NCBI RefSeq assembly: GCF_009668025.1
Contig: NZ_WJXZ01000007.1
Location: 62,001 to 126,000 of the forward strand
DNA length: 64,000 bases
Source: Larkinella terrae
GTDB lineage: Bacteria; Bacteroidota; Bacteroidia; Cytophagales; Spirosomataceae
Reading direction: 5' to 3'
How positions within the stretch are numbered: position 1 is the first letter of the stretch; every line of letters starts with the position of its first letter. A model generated the notes under the pieces. That model saw only the letters and a program-made list of their open reading frames with translations, searched no databases and had not been told where the DNA came from. The position numbers and the translations under genes are program-made. Positions 36,671 to 45,989 of the stretch are shown here, piece after piece.

Positions 36671-36699
36671 AGCCCGACTGCAAGGCAATCGGGCTGTGA
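36671..36699. repeat. Short inverted repeat
   Basis: ACAGCCCGA and TCGGGCTGT face each other across 11 bases, with weak T-runs on the minus side. Otherwise 36570-36958 shows nothing I can name; short minus-strand open stretches such as 'FWAFRTIGSIGQAF' are not enough for a call. Confidence 0.5.
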
Positions 36700-36958
36700 A
36701 GAAAGAGGTCGGTAACGCTGATGACCCTAGCTAAATCATCAGCTACTTATTTAAACTGCATAAAGGCCTGTCCGATAGAGCCAATAGTACGAAACGCCCA
36801 AAAAACCACATGAACGGACATTCTGAGAATACAAATGAATAGACATGGATTTATTGGCGAATCCGCATTGAGCGACCGGATCGATCACACATACTAGTGA
36901 ATCATTCTCTGGCTAACTAAAAAACGGTTGGGAGCTTTATTTCTACTAAAAAGGATAT

Positions 36959-38245
36959 TTACAAGATTTCGATTTTTCGTTCAGCGGTTTTGCCAAACTT
37001 GTTCTGGCTGTCGTAGGCCAGTCCCAGCCCGACGCTGGAAAGTTTGTTTTCGTCTGCAATGGCCGCGTTGGGGAACAGGCGTTTGAATTCGGCCTGAACC
37101 AGCGGCACTTCGGTCGAGCCGCCGGTCAGAATAACGAGGTCGATGTCCTGCTGGCGGACGCCCGCGTTCTGCAGACACTCGGTGGCCGAGGCTGTTATTT
37201 TGTCAACTTCAGCACGAATCGACTCTTCAAAGAGCGTGCGTTTGATCGGGATGAAAAAATCCGGTTCCACAAACTCGAACGGGGTTTCGAAGGCATCAGC
37301 GTTGGTGAGGGCAATTTTCGCCCCTTCGGTAGCCGCCAAAACCGTGTGACCGGTTTCGTTTTCTAGTACACTTAACAGCCGCTTATACCGCTTTTTGTCG
37401 TGCGACTGGTGCAGCAACTGCCGCGTCTGCATAATGAGTTTGGGCGTATACAGAAAGTTAACTTTGCTCCATTCCGCCAGGTCGTGATACGGTTTGAGCG
37501 GGACTTCCAGGTTTTTCTCGCCGTAGTGGCTGCGGTAACCGAGTTCGGGCATAATGGCCGTCAGACTCAGGTCTTTATCGAAATCGTTGCCGCCCACGCG
37601 TACCCCGGTATTGGCCAAAATATCCGACGATCGGTCGGTTTTGCGGGCCGATTGATTCGATAACCGGATAACTGTAAAATCAGAAGTTCCCCCGCCCAGA
37701 TCGGCCACAATCGCCAGTTTTTCGCCGGTTAGTTTTGCTTCGTGGGCAAATGCCGCAGCAATGGGCTCGAACTGGAACTCGATGTGTTTGAAACCGATCC
37801 GCCGGGCAATTTCCTGCAGTTCGGCCTGCGCCTGGGCATCCGCTTCCGGCGACTGATCGACGAAGTGAACCGGTCTGCCCATCACCACATGTTCGATTTC
37901 CTGACCTGCTTCGGCGTCGGCTTTGGCCTTCAGCGTTCGCAGAAAGGAGGAAATGATGGTCGAAAAATTCATCGTCGTGCCGTTTACGACGGTTCCGTGT
38001 TTCATGAGGGGCGTGCCCAGCACCCGCTTCAGGCTGCGCATAAACCGCCCCGGTTTACGGTCGAAAAACAGGTTGACCGCATTTCTGCCGTAAAAGGCTT
38101 TGTTGTCGTCGCGCTGGAAAAAGATCGCGCTCGGAATGGTTACCTGACCGTTTTCAACCGGTACGAGACTGATTTCACCATTTTTGTCAATCGCAATGCT
38201 TGAATTGGAGGTACCAAAATCAATTCCGCAGGAAAGTGTTGTCAT
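36959..38245 (-). CDS. Hsp70-family ATPase (YegD-like, no peptide-binding domain)
   Basis: A 428-residue actin-fold ATPase. 'CGIDFGTSNSSIAI' is phosphate-1, 'VADLGGGTSDFTVI' phosphate-2 and 'LTGGSTEVPLVQAEF' the adenosine motif. It lacks the DnaK substrate-binding and lid domains, as in E. coli YegD. The role is not established; such proteins are regarded as chaperone-like. The frame reaches 38347, but the promoter-like element at 38345-38352 and the clear 'MTTLSCGIDFGTS' start favour ATG 38245. Confidence 0.93.
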   Translation of the reverse strand: MTTLSCGIDFGTSNSSIAIDKNGEISLVPVENGQVTIPSAIFFQRDDNKAFYGRNAVNLFFDRKPGRFMRSLKRVLGTPLMKHGTVVNGTTMNFSTIISSFLRTLKAKADAEAGQEIEHVVMGRPVHFVDQSPEADAQAQAELQEIARRIGFKHIEFQFEPIAAAFAHEAKLTGEKLAIVADLGGGTSDFTVIRLSNQSARKTDRSSDILANTGVRVGGNDFDKDLSLTAIMPELGYRSHYGEKNLEVPLKPYHDLAEWSKVNFLYTPKLIMQTRQLLHQSHDKKRYKRLLSVLENETGHTVLAATEGAKIALTNADAFETPFEFVEPDFFIPIKRTLFEESIRAEVDKITASATECLQNAGVRQQDIDLVILTGGSTEVPLVQAEFKRLFPNAAIADENKLSSVGLGLAYDSQNKFGKTAERKIEIL

Positions 38246-38344
38246 TCCGGTTGTGTCGGTTTTAGCGTGCAAAAACCATTCGGCGTCCGAAAAAGGAATC
38301 GGACGAAAATGGTCTGCCACGGCTTCTGGAGGATAAAAGGGGCG

Positions 38345-38352
38345 CAAATGTA
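38345..38352 (-). promoter_or_regulatory. Candidate -7 element for the Hsp70-family gene
   Basis: The minus strand reads TACATTTG, matching TAnnTTTG, about 100 bases before the ATG at 38245. No clear -33 TTG at the normal distance. It makes the longer reading frame starting at 38347 unlikely. Confidence 0.4.
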
Positions 38353-38538
38353 CGTCTAAAATTTGGTTTTTGAGCTGAAAATGTTGTCGCCAATCGGTCG
38401 GAAAGTGAATTTTCTGACAGTCGCTCAGCAGGATTGATTCAATTCCCTGTAATCGGGCCGCAGTCAGGGCGGTTTGTCACAGCGGATTGAGTTTTCGGAA
38501 TATCCGTTGCATCTTTACCCGAAACCAGCGACTACAAA

Positions 38539-39189
38539 ATGGACTTTGAAGCAGTTGCCGCCCAGTTACGCAAACCCGATGGCGAATTCGGCAAACAGGT
38601 TGGGGCCAAAATGAACGAAAGTAACTGGTACATCAATCAGTACCTGATTGAAAACCTGAATCTGAAAAACCACGACAAGCTGCTGGAAATTGGGATGGGC
38701 AACGGTTTTTTTGTCAAGGATATTTTCGCTAAAGAGCCTTCGGTTACGTATACAGGCTGTGATTTTTCGGAGACGATGGTGGAGGAAGCCAGCCAGTTAA
38801 ATCAATCGTTTATTGATAGCGGTCAGGCTCAATTCGATAGGGGTTCTACGACCAATCTCCCGTTTGCGAATGCAACGTTTGACACGGTTTTTACGATCAA
38901 TACGCTGTATTTCTGGGAGAAACCGGTCGACGATCTGGCTGAAATTCACCGGATTCTGAAACCGGAAGGCGAGTTGCTGGTGGCTATTCGACCTGAATCC
39001 CTTATGAAAAAGCTGCCTTTTACGCAGTACGGGTTTACGTTGTACGAGAAAGAAGGCGTCATTGAGCTTCTTACCGGGAACGGTTTTCACATGCTCGGGG
39101 TGTTCGAAAAAGACGAGCCAGTTCATCAGAATGTGCATGGCGATTCCGTCCAGATGGTGACCGTTATTGTGCGGGCCGTAAAACAATAA
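38539..39189 (+). CDS. Class I SAM-dependent methyltransferase
   Basis: A 216-residue cytosolic enzyme. Motif I 'LLEIGMGNGFFV' binds S-adenosylmethionine; 'YTGCDFSETMVEEA' is the acidic loop; 'LPFANATFDTVFTINTLYFW' is motif IV and 'EIHRILKPEGELLVAI' motif VI, as in UbiE/small-molecule methyltransferases (Methyltransf_11 type). The substrate is not known. The next gene starts 31 bases downstream and may be co-transcribed. Confidence 0.92.
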   Translation: MDFEAVAAQLRKPDGEFGKQVGAKMNESNWYINQYLIENLNLKNHDKLLEIGMGNGFFVKDIFAKEPSVTYTGCDFSETMVEEASQLNQSFIDSGQAQFDRGSTTNLPFANATFDTVFTINTLYFWEKPVDDLAEIHRILKPEGELLVAIRPESLMKKLPFTQYGFTLYEKEGVIELLTGNGFHMLGVFEKDEPVHQNVHGDSVQMVTVIVRAVKQ

Positions 39190-39219
39190 TCAACTTGTTT
39201 CTTTCGATTTGGTCGAGCG

Positions 39220-39561
39220 ATGGTAAGTAATGCGGAATTTCGGAAATTGGCCTCGGCACTCCCGGATGTGGTGGAATTGCCGCATTTTGAAAACACGTCA
39301 TTTCGCGTAAAAAAGAAGATTTTCGCCACCTTAGCCGAAAAGCACAACCGGGCCTGTCTGAAGTTTTCTGAAGTGGATCAATCGGTTTTTTCATCGTTCG
39401 ACCAAACCGTTATTTATCCCGTTCCGAACAAATGGGGCAAGCAGGGCTGGACGTTTATCGAACTGGCAAAAGTGGAAGAAGAAACGCTGATCGACGCGCT
39501 GAAAACCGCTCATCAACAGGTAGTTAATTCGTCAAAAGGTCAGCCGAAGAAGAGTCTGTAA
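39220..39561 (+). CDS. MmcQ/YjbR-family protein
   Basis: A 113-residue protein of the MmcQ/YjbR family, which has a double-wing DNA-binding-like fold. The pattern 'ALPDVVELPHFENTSFRVKKKIFATL' (quoted in part: LPHFENTSFRVKKK), 'CLKFSEVDQ', 'PVPNKWGKQGWTFIEL' and 'LIDALKTAH' is characteristic. The function is unknown, and DNA binding is predicted by fold only. It follows the methyltransferase closely. Confidence 0.9.
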   Translation: MVSNAEFRKLASALPDVVELPHFENTSFRVKKKIFATLAEKHNRACLKFSEVDQSVFSSFDQTVIYPVPNKWGKQGWTFIELAKVEEETLIDALKTAHQQVVNSSKGQPKKSL

Positions 39562-39610
39562 TGCATGTTGAGTTTTTATGACCTAATCCCTTACCATATC
39601 GAAAGGATAT

Positions 39611-41497
39611 ATGAAAACGCTAGGGATTATCTTTCTAATCTGGCTTGGAATCCGCCAACCGTCCGCTTACGCGCAAATGGATTCTATCAATGCTACCGTG
39701 ACAATTTCTGATCATCCCAGAATCTTACTTCGTCAAAGTGAGATACAGGCACTCCAAAAGGCAATCCAATTCGATACCTGCCTGCATCTTGTTCACCAAT
39801 CTCTTTTAAATCAATGTGACAGTATATTGCTGAGCAAGCGGACCGCACTAAGTTCTACACGAGTGGGCCGTATCCAACATAGCGACGTCCGGGAAGCGCT
39901 ACGACGGCTTTTTGCCCTTTCCTATGGCTGGCGAATGACGGGAAGGCAGGCCTATTTTGACCGGGCAAAACACGAACTATGGATGGTGCTAATTGTGCAT
40001 TGGCATCGGGAGCAGGTAGAACACCTGGCCGAAATCACCACGGCGGCATCCCTGGCTTACGATTGGCTGTATGGTAACTTGTCGTCCAGAGAACGTGATT
40101 TTGTGCAAAAAACAATCATCAAAAAGGGACTGGAAGCCGCATTAACTCCTCGCGATAGCAGCTGGACCGTTCCCACCGATTATCAAATGCAAGTTATTAA
40201 CACGGGCTTAGTTTTCGGTGCGTTAGCCACTTACGAGTCTCAACCTGCGCTGGCTCGTTCGATTTTAAACCGTTCGATTCGGTCCACCAGGCAAATAATA
40301 GCAATCTACGATCCGGACGGCGCTTATCCGTATGGCTATTCGGCCTGGAGTTACGCGACGGGTTTCACGGCTTTATTGATCAGCGCTTTACAAAACGAAT
40401 TTAGAACCGACTTTGGCTTGCTTGCGCAGCCTGGCTTTTTAAAAACCGCAGATTATGGACTCCATATGCGGGCTCCATCGGGCAACTGCTTCAATTATGG
40501 GAAAACGAATCTGGAAGCCCCGCTTCAACCCGTTCAATTTTGGCTTGCCCATCGGGCGGAGAATCAGTGGGCCGGATGGATAGAACGAAACTGGCTGGTA
40601 AGAAAAAAGGTAAATACCTGGCAAAAAGAAGCGCTTCCACCCGCCCTATTAATTTGGAGTTATCGTCATCCTTTAACTGTTCCCAACCAACCTCCAAGCC
40701 AGGTGTGGGTAGGTCGGGGTAAGGAGCCCGTAGCTTTGCTCCGTAGCTCGTGGAACGACTCAACCGCTTTGTTTATGGGATTAAAAGCGGGTACTCCCTC
40801 CCTGGCGGATGCCCACATGGATGTTGGTTCGTTTGTGGTAGAGGCCCAGGGAGTGCGCTGGGCGATCGATCTGGGTCCTCAAAATATGGACTCTTTACAG
40901 CTCGCCGGTGTAGATATGCAACCAACCCACCAGAATGCCCCGCGCTGGTTAGTTTATCGAAATTCAACCATGGGGCATAACACCTTGGTAGTGAATTATG
41001 GCGCTCAGTTAGTGAACGGATTTGCCCCAATCGTCAGTCATTCCAATCAACCGGCTTTTCGGAATGCGATTACAGATTTGACGTCCCTCTATGCCGAAGA
41101 TTTGGTCAGTGCCAGACGGGGTGTAGCCATTCTTGATGGCCGGTCCATGCTTGTTCAGGATGAGCTGGAAACAGGGGCTAAGGAATCAGTTGTGCGGTGG
41201 GTTTTTGCAACGGGAGCTGAGGTTGAGCTGATCGATTCACATCGAGCCATTCTAAGCCAATCAGACAAGAAGATTCTGGTTGCTTTAGAACCAAATTCGG
41301 GGCTAACGCTGCGTGCCTGGTCGACCGGCCCTCGCTATGAGCACGATTCGGCTAATCCGGGTACGATGCAAGTGGGTTTCGAAACCACGATTCCGCCCCG
41401 AACGAAACGGTCCTGGAAAGTGGAATTCGTTCCCGGAAGCATTTCGCTGGAAACCACCTCACCCATGGTTTCGCTGGCACAATGGCCCCATGAATAA
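39611..41497 (+). CDS. Heparinase II/III-like polysaccharide lyase, secreted
   Basis: A 628-residue exported protein (signal peptide 'IIFLIWLGIRQPSAYAQ'). The N-terminal half is an (alpha/alpha) toroid with 'HPRILLRQSEIQALQKAI', 'AASLAYDWLYG' and 'AYPYGYSAWSYATGF' (Tyr/Trp candidates for catalysis); the C-terminal half is a beta-sandwich with 'HMDVGSFVVEAQGVRWAIDLG' (quoted in part: HMDVGSFVVE), the hallmark of the heparinase II/III-like domain. These enzymes cleave uronate-containing polysaccharides by beta-elimination. No SusCD or sulfatase is nearby, so it is an orphan. Codon use looks more AT-rich than most neighbours, which may mean recent acquisition. The start ATG 39611 follows a weak GAAAGGAT. 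Confidence 0.85.
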   Translation: MKTLGIIFLIWLGIRQPSAYAQMDSINATVTISDHPRILLRQSEIQALQKAIQFDTCLHLVHQSLLNQCDSILLSKRTALSSTRVGRIQHSDVREALRRLFALSYGWRMTGRQAYFDRAKHELWMVLIVHWHREQVEHLAEITTAASLAYDWLYGNLSSRERDFVQKTIIKKGLEAALTPRDSSWTVPTDYQMQVINTGLVFGALATYESQPALARSILNRSIRSTRQIIAIYDPDGAYPYGYSAWSYATGFTALLISALQNEFRTDFGLLAQPGFLKTADYGLHMRAPSGNCFNYGKTNLEAPLQPVQFWLAHRAENQWAGWIERNWLVRKKVNTWQKEALPPALLIWSYRHPLTVPNQPPSQVWVGRGKEPVALLRSSWNDSTALFMGLKAGTPSLADAHMDVGSFVVEAQGVRWAIDLGPQNMDSLQLAGVDMQPTHQNAPRWLVYRNSTMGHNTLVVNYGAQLVNGFAPIVSHSNQPAFRNAITDLTSLYAEDLVSARRGVAILDGRSMLVQDELETGAKESVVRWVFATGAEVELIDSHRAILSQSDKKILVALEPNSGLTLRAWSTGPRYEHDSANPGTMQVGFETTIPPRTKRSWKVEFVPGSISLETTSPMVSLAQWPHE

Positions 41498-41605
41498 GCA
41501 GGTAATTCAATTGATAGTAAATCCAAAATTTGAGCAACTACAAGTTGCCAAATTGTACAAACTTGCTTACAGATCGATAACTACTAAAAATCCTGCCTGC
41601 TAAAG

Positions 41606-42040
41606 ATGGATTTTCCCGCCGGAGAACTGTTCATTCTGCTCTTCTTTTCAGTCGGACTGACGCTCGTCGGCATTGGCTATTTCATCTTTCGTAAGCGCCG
41701 GAACCTGACCCGAAACGGGATTGCCGCCAAAGGCATTGTTATCGGGCTGCACCGGATGGAACGTCACGAATATCCATTGGCGCCTTCCATTCGCTACCAG
41801 ACTACCGACGGTCGGGAGGTGATTTTTCACAGTTCGGAAGGCCGTAATCCGCCGAAATACCGGGTTGGCGATGAAGTAACGCTCTATTACGATCCCAAAG
41901 ACTTCCAGCATGTTCAACTGGCGGGTGATTACCTGATGGTTTATGTATTTGCCGGAATGGGAGCGGTTTTTCTGCTGCTTTCGGTTTGGGATATTGCCGA
42001 TTCCGTGGGAACGATCTGGCAGTGGGCCTGGAGTGAATAA
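41606..42040 (+). CDS. DUF3592-type membrane protein
   Basis: A 144-residue protein with two membrane segments (about residues 5-27 and 108-130) enclosing a small beta-rich domain. That domain has 'ALAPSIRYQTTDGREVIFHSS' style strands (as 'PSIRYQTTDGREV') and 'YRVGDEVTLYYDPKD', the signature of DUF3592. Function unknown. It precedes a small gene by 35 bases. Confidence 0.85.
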   Translation: MDFPAGELFILLFFSVGLTLVGIGYFIFRKRRNLTRNGIAAKGIVIGLHRMERHEYPLAPSIRYQTTDGREVIFHSSEGRNPPKYRVGDEVTLYYDPKDFQHVQLAGDYLMVYVFAGMGAVFLLLSVWDIADSVGTIWQWAWSE

Positions 42041-42075
42041 CCGGTTTTCAACCCATTAATAGCCAGCTAAAAGTA

Positions 42076-42405
42076 ATGAAAGACGACATTTTCTCACCCG
42101 AAGGTACCTACGTCATTCAGTTTGATGTTTTCGAAGTGAAGATGAGCCACTGGATCGAAACCCCGCGCATTTTCCGCGTCGCGGATAACCAGCTTCTGTT
42201 TGATTTGCGGGGCGACGTCTGGAGCGCCATGCGGATCAACTGGCTCAGTGAATCGCGTCTCGAACTACTGGTTGCCAAATACCCCGGCCGGATTTCCTGT
42301 CATTTATTCCTCGATCTGCAGACTGATAGGGGAGCGGGAACTGCTGATAATGACCGGTTTGAAGGAAATTTGTCGGGTCTGGAAAACTGGGTCCGCCAGC
42401 ATTGA
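42076..42405 (+). CDS. Hypothetical small protein
   Basis: A 109-residue cytosolic protein; no family recognised. It begins 'DDIFSPEGTYVIQFDVFEVKM' (first part quoted) and shows a repeated strand pattern 'PRIFRVADNQLLFDLRGDVWSA', like small beta-barrel immunity or lipocalin-like proteins, but this is only an impression. It follows the DUF3592 gene by 35 bases, so they may share a message. Confidence 0.65.
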   Translation: MKDDIFSPEGTYVIQFDVFEVKMSHWIETPRIFRVADNQLLFDLRGDVWSAMRINWLSESRLELLVAKYPGRISCHLFLDLQTDRGAGTADNDRFEGNLSGLENWVRQH

Positions 42406-42452
42406 ATACCGGTTTTTACTTCTGACGGTTAAACTTGAAAGCCACTCGAAAC

Positions 42453-42484
42453 AAAAAAAGCCGACCCTTCTACCAGGTCGGCTC
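42453..42484 (-). terminator. Rho-independent terminator for the 42505 gene
   Basis: On the minus strand AGCCGACC and GGTCGGCT form an 8-base stem with a short loop, followed by seven T. It lies 21 bases after the lipoprotein stop. Confidence 0.85.
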
Positions 42485-42504
42485 TGTGAAAAGAAAAGCA
42501 ATCG

Positions 42505-42960
42505 TTATTTTTTACCGGCAAACCGGATTTCAACTTTGTCGCCATCCGAAGTACCAGACGCTTCGAAAACCAGTTTACCGGCCGTAATTTCGGCAATTTG
42601 TGAACCGCCATCGCTGTAGAGACCGTAGTTGGCACCGTTGGCTTTGACTTCATATTCTCCCAAATCCAGTTCCCGATCGTCTTCACCCGTTGCTTTGAGC
42701 AACAGAACCAGCGAAACGGCACCATCCGATGTTTTTTGCATATCGGCGGAGGCTGAGACGGTTACACCTTTCTGGGTAACTGGTAAGGTTTTGTAGGTTA
42801 CAACGCTTTCGCCGTTGACTTCGTAAGCGAAAGAACTCAACTTGTAGGTTCCGGCCACGGCGCTGGCGGGGTCTTTCGGGCTCACTTCCCCTTTTTCGGA
42901 ATCTTTTTTACAGGCGGCCAGTGTAACCAGCGCAAACAGGAAAATCAGTACTTTTTTCAT
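42505..42960 (-). CDS. Small lipoprotein, unknown function
   Basis: A 151-residue lipoprotein; 'LFALVTLAACKKD' gives a lipobox with Cys near residue 17. The mature part is beta-rich ('VAGTYKLSSFAYEVNGE', 'GVTVSASADMQKT', 'AEITAGKLVFEASG'), in the style of lipocalin-like Bacteroidota lipoproteins. No catalytic motif. It has a promoter upstream and its own terminator. Confidence 0.8.
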   Translation of the reverse strand: MKKVLIFLFALVTLAACKKDSEKGEVSPKDPASAVAGTYKLSSFAYEVNGESVVTYKTLPVTQKGVTVSASADMQKTSDGAVSLVLLLKATGEDDRELDLGEYEVKANGANYGLYSDGGSQIAEITAGKLVFEASGTSDGDKVEIRFAGKK

Positions 42961-42985
42961 CAGTGTAGTTGTTTAATGTTCGATG

Positions 42986-43017
42986 CAAACCTAGCACCAA
43001 ACGTACCCGACAATCAA
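42986..43017 (-). promoter_or_regulatory. Bacteroidota-type promoter for the 42505-42960 lipoprotein
   Basis: On the minus strand TTG (43015-43017), a 21-base spacer and TAGGTTTG (42986-42993). A second TAnnTTTG match, TACGTTTG, is at 42998-43005. Confidence 0.5.
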
Positions 43018-43177
43018 TTACTGGTGACATGAACTGTTACTTTTGATCGCTGAAGTGGTACCAAACCGGATTGATTCTGCTCAATCCATTTTTCGATAGT
43101 GAGATCCGTTGGGGCCAATCAATCTGATTTACGCCCATTCGGCGGGCATTTTTCGAACAAACCGGTCGGAGGGCGGT

Positions 43178-43185
43178 TATTTTTG
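43178..43185 (+). promoter_or_regulatory. Candidate -7 element for the small lipoprotein at 43206
   Basis: TATTTTTG matches TAnnTTTG, 21 bases before the ATG. The -33 region (TTTTTCG) is a poor match. Confidence 0.35.
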
Positions 43186-43205
43186 AAAGCAATGCTGACA
43201 ACGTT

Positions 43206-43442
43206 ATGAAAACGAAACAATGGATTTGGGGACTGTCACTGGCTCTGATCACCGCCATTTCGCAAATGGCCTGTGAGTCCAAAACGGAAAAGAAAGCCGA
43301 GAAAGTCGGAGATGAATACAAGGATGTCATCAAGGCCCAGAAAGAGGGCGACAGCAGTGACGTTCAGGAAGAACAGGCCGAACTGGATTCGGCTCGTCAG
43401 GATTACCGGGAACTGGCGAAAGATTCTACCCAGAAGAAGTAA
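43206..43442 (+). CDS. Very small charged lipoprotein
   Basis: A 78-residue lipoprotein. 'LALITAISQMACESK' gives a lipobox-like Cys near residue 23. The mature ~55 residues are a single highly charged helix ('KAEKVGDEYKDVIKAQKEGD'), likely a coiled coil in the periplasm; no family recognised. Such small proteins are easily missed, but the signal, the promoter-like element and the terminator support it. Confidence 0.75.
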   Translation: MKTKQWIWGLSLALITAISQMACESKTEKKAEKVGDEYKDVIKAQKEGDSSDVQEEQAELDSARQDYRELAKDSTQKK

Positions 43443-43454
43443 GGTTTAGAAAGC

Positions 43455-43499
43455 CAAAAAGCCCGGCACAACCCGAAAGTGGAAGTGCCGGGCTTTTTG
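43455..43499. terminator. Bidirectional terminator
   Basis: CAAAAAGCCCGGCAC and GTGCCGGGCTTTTTG are perfect complements across 15 bases, between the convergent genes ending at 43442 (plus) and 43533 (minus). Confidence 0.9.
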
Positions 43500-43532
43500 A
43501 TGCCCATGGAGCTGATGCAGCCAAGGTAACGA

Positions 43533-44603
<1,071 letters not shown>

Positions 44604-44611
44604 GTTCGATT

Positions 44612-44670
44612 CAGGAATACTTTCGTCCGGCAACTTACTGATAAGTTGGGCAAGGACCAAAGTATTCCTG
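44612..44670. repeat. Inverted repeat upstream of the esterase gene
   Basis: CAGGAATACTTT faces its exact complement AAAGTATTCCTG across about 35 bases, and an inner ACTTACTGATAAGT adds further pairing. It lies just before the esterase ATG and after the end of the SDR gene. It may be an operator or a leader hairpin. Confidence 0.55.
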
Positions 44671-44690
44671 ACCGGAAACCGTAAAAACCG

Positions 44691-45728
44691 TCACCATTTG
44701 AACTGATTATTGGCTTCGGCTGCATCGTCGGTCTTGGTCGTGAAAATCGAACGGGTCAGGGCGGTTTCGCTGTCCTTGCCTTTGACGCGTTGTTCCCCGA
44801 TTCCGCCAGGGGCAGGCAGTAACAAATTGATCACCGACAGAACCTCCGCCGTCAATCCGGGAAACAATCCGTGAACGGCAGCGGCCACTTTGGCGGGCAA
44901 CGAAATGATCAGTTCGGCCCGCCCGTAGCGGCAGGCTTCCAGAATTTGTCGGGCGCTTTCTTCCGCACTTTTCGACAAAACCGGCAGCGAGTCGCCAATC
45001 TTGAACCAGGCATATTCCTTTTCGTTCTGACCTTTGAACAGCGCATTTCGCGGACTACCCGTTCGCATGAGGCCCGGACAAACCGTAGTCACGTAGATAC
45101 CGTCTTTTATCAATTCGGGACGGAGCCCTTCGGAATAACCGACCAGCGCGAATTTACTGGTGGAATACGGCATCAGATGCGGAAAAGCCACTTTCCCGCC
45201 AAATGACGCTATATTAACGATCCGGCCACCCATTTCTTTTCGCGCGCGCATCTGGGGCAAAACCGCATTGATGGCGTAAACCGCCGACCAGAAATTGGTT
45301 TCCATCACTTCCCGAAAGTCATCTTCGGTTGCGTGTTCGAAGGGCGTTACCAGAATGGTCCCGGCGTTGTTGACCAGCACGTCGACCGGCCCGACGGTTT
45401 CCTGGACGGCCTGAATGAAGGCCGTTACCTGGGTTTTATCCGTGATGTCGCAGGCATAGGTAAAAACCGTGCCGCCATTTAATTCCAGATCGGCTTTGGC
45501 GCGTTCCAGTTCGGCTTCGTCGCGGGCGCAAATGGCCAGATTCGCGCCTTCCTGCGCAAACTCCCGCGCCAGCACCAGCCCCAATCCGCGCGAACCGCCG
45601 GTAATGACAACGGTTTTTCCGCGAAAGTCGGTTTTGCGCCATTGATCGAGCAGGGCTTTGGCCGCAACGGCGATGCCAATGCTCGCCAATCCCCAGAGTC
45701 CCAGTTTATTCGTGTTGGATAACCTCAT
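44691..45728 (-). CDS. Short-chain dehydrogenase/reductase (SDR), membrane-anchored
   Basis: A 345-residue oxidoreductase. An N-terminal hydrophobic segment (about residues 9-26) precedes the Rossmann motif 'TGGSRGLG' (43-50), 'NNAG' and the catalytic 'YSTSKFAL' (Tyr about 188, Lys +4). The family uses NAD(P)H; the substrate is unknown. It is longer than the usual 250-residue SDR because of the anchor and a C-terminal tail with a predicted amphipathic helix ('AAAVHGLFPGLTAEVLSVIN'), as in DHRS7-like membrane SDRs. The gap of 87 bases to the esterase gene holds the inverted repeat. Confidence 0.92.
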   Translation of the reverse strand: MRLSNTNKLGLWGLASIGIAVAAKALLDQWRKTDFRGKTVVITGGSRGLGLVLAREFAQEGANLAICARDEAELERAKADLELNGGTVFTYACDITDKTQVTAFIQAVQETVGPVDVLVNNAGTILVTPFEHATEDDFREVMETNFWSAVYAINAVLPQMRARKEMGGRIVNIASFGGKVAFPHLMPYSTSKFALVGYSEGLRPELIKDGIYVTTVCPGLMRTGSPRNALFKGQNEKEYAWFKIGDSLPVLSKSAEESARQILEACRYGRAELIISLPAKVAAAVHGLFPGLTAEVLSVINLLLPAPGGIGEQRVKGKDSETALTRSIFTTKTDDAAEANNQFKW

Positions 45729-45989
45729 CGTTCGTTTGTCTTTCCAGTGAATAAGTATTCAACCGACCAGACGGCAGAATGTTACCGATCGATGCTAGTT
45801 ACCGTGTGAATCGCCTTTCTTAAAGGCCGGGAGCGATCATCCTGCCTCCGGTTTTTTCCGGTTGAAGGATAAAATAGTTCAGTTGACTTCCAATGTCTTA
45901 CCGAAATCCGTCGGAAGAGGAAAACCTTTGCAGCATCAGAAGGCGGTTTTTTCGTCTTTTCGACCAAACAACAAAAACGACTGAACTAC

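Noticed and set aside
36570-36958. Transposase remnant on the minus strand
   Set aside because: Short open stretches exist in two frames, but neither matches a transposase motif well enough.
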